NCBI GenBank assembly: GCA_900549295.1
Contig: URNG01000063.1
Span: 1-17,791, forward strand
DNA: 17,791 nucleotides
Origin: an uncultured Rhodocyclaceae bacterium
GTDB taxonomy: Bacteria; Pseudomonadota; Gammaproteobacteria; Burkholderiales; Rhodocyclaceae
Direction: 5' to 3'
Shown: piece after piece, positions 15,632 to 17,791 of the stretch
Layout of the letters: every line of letters begins with the position of its first letter
Position numbering within the stretch: position 1 is the first letter of the stretch
The notes under the pieces: model-generated
Seen by the model: the letters and a program-made list of their open reading frames with translations, nothing else
What the model was told of the DNA's origin: nothing
Databases searched by the model: none
Position numbers and translations under genes: made by a program

Positions 15632-15669
15632 TCCCGATCCCCTTCGCCGCCGATTGACACCAAACCGCC

Positions 15670-16281
15670 ATGGAAAACGTCGTTCTTCTCGCTTTGCTTA
15701 CCGCGCTCGTCGTTGGCGGTTTGCTCTCCATGCTGCGACGTCCGCCCAAAGAGGCCACGATGGATCGTTTTGTCGAACGCCGCGCGCATCCCCGCCCGGA
15801 AATGCCGCCGGTTGCGCATTCCGCGGCCAGCAAGGGGGATGCCCTCGATCCGCAAACCCGCTTTGTCGAGCCCGCCCAGCGCAAACCTTATCGTCTGCTG
15901 AACGATAGCGAACAGGAGCTTTACCAGCGCCTGTGCGAAGCCATGCCCAATATGCGGGTGTTTGCCCAGGTGGGCGTTGCCCAACTGGCGCTGGCGCGTG
16001 GCCGACAGGAGGCGCAGCGGCTGAATCGCATGGCCGGGCGCGGGGTGGATTTCGTGGTGTGCGACCCTGATTTTTCCATCGTTGCGGCCATTGAACTCGT
16101 CTGGCCGTCGGCGGTGCCGGGAAACGACAATGCCGAGGACGTGAAGCGCGTCGCCTTGCAGAGCCTGGGGATTCCGCTCATTGTATTTCACCCGAACAAA
16201 CTGCCCGACGTGGATGGCATCGGCCGTGCCATTGCCGATGCCATCCTGCGGCGCAAGCGCCTGGAGGCCGAGCGTGGCTGA
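15670..16281 (+). CDS. Membrane-anchored DUF2726 protein
   Basis: This 203-residue protein has one N-terminal membrane helix (about 4-22), a low-complexity polar linker, and a C-terminal DUF2726 domain (about 75-195). The domain shows LLNDSEQELYQRLCEAMP, VFAQVGVAQL, the core strand pair VDFVVCDPDFSIVAAIEL (126-143) and GIPLIVFHPNKLP. DUF2726 is generally placed with restriction-endonuclease-like folds, and Asp127 and Glu142 are where catalytic acids would be expected. The usual acidic/His continuation after the Glu-Leu appears replaced by VWPSAVPGND, so the domain may be inactive. No catalytic role is claimed. The MlaE-like gene follows after 42 bp. Confidence 0.78.
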   Translation: MENVVLLALLTALVVGGLLSMLRRPPKEATMDRFVERRAHPRPEMPPVAHSAASKGDALDPQTRFVEPAQRKPYRLLNDSEQELYQRLCEAMPNMRVFAQVGVAQLALARGRQEAQRLNRMAGRGVDFVVCDPDFSIVAAIELVWPSAVPGNDNAEDVKRVALQSLGIPLIVFHPNKLPDVDGIGRAIADAILRRKRLEAERG

Positions 16282-16323
16282 GGCCCCAAAGCATCCCCCG
16301 GCGCGGCTGACGACGCTGCCGCC

Positions 16324-17085
16324 ATGGCCGAGCCGCTGAGCCGCAGCTTCCCCGCCATCCACCACGGCGGGCCGTGGGGGCTGGTGTTGCGCAGCCAGCG
16401 CCTGCTGTTGTTTTCCGCCCAGATTGCCCTGGCTATTCTGACGCCGCGTTTTCATCAGCCGCAGCTGCGCCAGCGCACGGCCCAGGTATTCTGTTGCAGC
16501 GCCTGGCAGACCTTGCCCAGCTATTTGCTCGCCTGCACGCTGATCAGCGCCGTGCTGACGCGGCTGGTGACGGTCAGCGCGGCAGGTTACGGGCTTTCGC
16601 ACCTGGCGCTGGAGGGCATCCTGCGTGTTTTCGTCATCGAAATCCTGCCGCTGGCGGCGACTTTGTTCGTCGCCACCCGCGCCGTGCCGCTGAGTTTGCG
16701 GCATTTTGCCCAGGCCGATGTGCGCCGCCATGCGACGCTGGCCGACGTGCTGCCCTGTGTGCTGGGCAATGCCATGGCGGTGAGCGTGCTTGCCGTTTTT
16801 GCCGGCATCCTGTCGCTCGTCGTCGCCTATCTGGTGGTGCATGGCTTCAGTCCCTGGGCAATGCCTGCCTATACCCGGCTCATCGGGCAGGTTTTCGATC
16901 CCGTCCTGAGTCTCGTGCTGCTGACCAAGGTCGTCTGGTTTGGCGTTGCCATAGGTATTGCGCCCGCCACCGCCGTGCTCGAAACGCGGCAAACACCAGC
17001 CAACCTGGAAATGCGTATCATGGTGCGGCTTCTCTTCGCACTGCTTCTGGTCGAAGTGTTTTTCCTTGCCCTGCGGCTCTTCTGA
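16324..17085 (+). CDS. Divergent MlaE-family ABC permease
   Basis: This 253-residue membrane protein has about five or six hydrophobic helices and the outline of an MlaE/YrbE permease. Such proteins pair with an ATPase and an MCE protein to move phospholipids between membranes. The stretch EILPLAATLFVATRAVPLSLR (about 117-137) corresponds to the family's conserved Glu-Leu-x-Pro and Arg region. The following Ala-Glu-Leu-Gly-Thr-Met and EQIDAL signature is not recognisable. The ATG at 16324 is the first possible start after the in-frame stop of the DUF2726 gene. Its partner MCE gene starts 4 bp after its stop. The ATPase is not encoded between them. Confidence 0.72.
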   Translation: MAEPLSRSFPAIHHGGPWGLVLRSQRLLLFSAQIALAILTPRFHQPQLRQRTAQVFCCSAWQTLPSYLLACTLISAVLTRLVTVSAAGYGLSHLALEGILRVFVIEILPLAATLFVATRAVPLSLRHFAQADVRRHATLADVLPCVLGNAMAVSVLAVFAGILSLVVAYLVVHGFSPWAMPAYTRLIGQVFDPVLSLVLLTKVVWFGVAIGIAPATAVLETRQTPANLEMRIMVRLLFALLLVEVFFLALRLF

Positions 17086-17089
17086 ACCC

Positions 17090-17791
17090 ATGACCGATCC
17101 TTCACATACGCCGAACGCGCAGCCCGGTATCGCGCATGCCCAGACCAAGGCTGCGGCGCTCCTCGTGCTGGCTGCCGCCTTGTTCGTCCTGTTCGTGCTC
17201 TATGTGATGCAGGCGCGCGGCGTTTTTGCCGAAAACCAGAGCCTCTTGCTGGTTGCGGACAATGCCGAGGGCGTCAGCATCGGCAGCGATCTCACTTTTT
17301 CCGGTTTTCCCATCGGCCGCGTCAGCCGCATCGAGCTCGCCGAGGATGGCAAGGCGCACATTTACCTCGACGTTCCCGTGGCGCAGGCGCGTTGGTTGCG
17401 CGTATCGTCTATTTTCACGCTGGAGCGTAATGTCGTCGGCAGCGCCAGACTGCGCGCCTACAGCGGTATTCTCGATGACCCCGCGCTGCCCGACGGCGCG
17501 CGGCGTGAGGTGCTGATCGGTGATGCCGCTTCCGGCGTGCCGGAACTGGTCGCCACGGCCCACAAACTGATCCAGAATCTGGAACAGTTGAGCAGTGCCG
17601 ATTCGGCCCTGAGCGGCACATTGGCCAATTTGCAGCAGTTTTCCGCCAGTCTGAACGGCAAGCATGGTGCCCTGGGTGCCTTGCTGGGCAATGAAAAAGA
17701 CGTCGGCAAGGTGATTGCCAGCCTGGAGCAGACGCGCGCGCTGCTGGTGGATGGGCGCGGGAGGCGGCAAAAACCGGATAGTCCAGCCAGG
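17090..17791 (+). CDS. MCE/MlaD-family protein, 5' part
   Basis: This open frame runs from an ATG at 17090 off the window end (234 codons). A short cytoplasmic start is followed by one membrane helix (about 20-41). An MCE domain then covers about 47-125, containing LLLVADNAEGVSIGSDLTF, GFPIGRVSRIEL and NVVGSARLRAYSG. After residue 150 the sequence is helical and polar (ELVATAHKLIQNLEQL), as in the periplasmic coil of MlaD/PqiB-like proteins. MCE proteins form rings or tubes that carry lipids across the periplasm. The last ~15 codons lose the helical pattern and may be affected by sequence errors. Confidence 0.83.
   Translation, partial: MTDPSHTPNAQPGIAHAQTKAAALLVLAAALFVLFVLYVMQARGVFAENQSLLLVADNAEGVSIGSDLTFSGFPIGRVSRIELAEDGKAHIYLDVPVAQARWLRVSSIFTLERNVVGSARLRAYSGILDDPALPDGARREVLIGDAASGVPELVATAHKLIQNLEQLSSADSALSGTLANLQQFSASLNGKHGALGALLGNEKDVGKVIASLEQTRALLVDGRGRRQKPDSPAR

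Noticed and set aside
15625..17148. 507-residue minus-strand open frame opposite the DUF2726 and MlaE-like genes
   Set aside because: Low-complexity Gly/Gln/His/Arg shadow; the plus-strand frames have recognisable domains and end-to-start packing.

Overview
This window is GC-rich bacterial chromosome. Protein similarity and gene order point to a betaproteobacterium, possibly Rhodocyclales or a neighbouring order. The support is a recA-recX / lptB-rpoN-hpf-ptsN-hprK block, a cutA-dsbD pair and a betaproteobacterial-type RecA; the exact taxon cannot be fixed from sequence reading alone. Genes are tightly packed with many 4-bp or 8-bp overlaps. I see no tRNA, rRNA, CRISPR array, insertion sequence or prophage gene. 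Both window ends cut through genes.

Left part (1-6005): the window opens with the C-terminal FHA domain of a truncated plus-strand protein. It is convergent with a long minus-strand cluster read from right to left: recA, recX, lptB, rpoN, hpf, ptsN, hprK. recA/recX and recX/lptB overlap, and lptB/rpoN and rpoN/hpf are only 15-18 bp apart. The first clear stop signal is an intrinsic terminator hairpin between hpf and ptsN. A near-consensus LexA box sits on the recA promoter, so lptB, rpoN and hpf may receive SOS-induced read-through. ptsN-hprK is a nitrogen/carbon phosphotransferase regulatory pair.

Middle (6006-12851): the recA promoter region also serves a divergent small secreted protein that overlaps rluA (rRNA/tRNA pseudouridine synthase). 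Then come a sodium:solute symporter with a His-rich tail, a VanZ-like membrane protein, a 2Fe-2S thioredoxin-like ferredoxin, an alpha/beta hydrolase, cutA and dsbD. The last four form a redox/metal-flavoured cluster in which the ferredoxin/hydrolase and cutA/dsbD pairs each overlap by 4 bp. The VanZ-like gene and cutA each have a -10-like hexamer exactly six bases before the ATG, suggesting leaderless transcripts.

Right part (12852-17791): a DUF2157 membrane protein overlaps a DUF4401-GDYXXLXY fusion. A membrane-anchored DUF2726 (nuclease-fold-like) protein follows, then a divergent MlaE-type permease directly followed by an MCE/MlaD-type lipid-transport protein that runs off the end. The last ~45 bases look as if they contain several single-base insertions, so the right end may be low-quality contig sequence.

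The strongest leads are the possible SOS coupling of recA-recX to LPS export, sigma-54 and ribosome hibernation; the shared LexA box with an uncharacterised secreted protein; and the atypical MlaE/MCE pair. No clearly new defence or mobile system was found.
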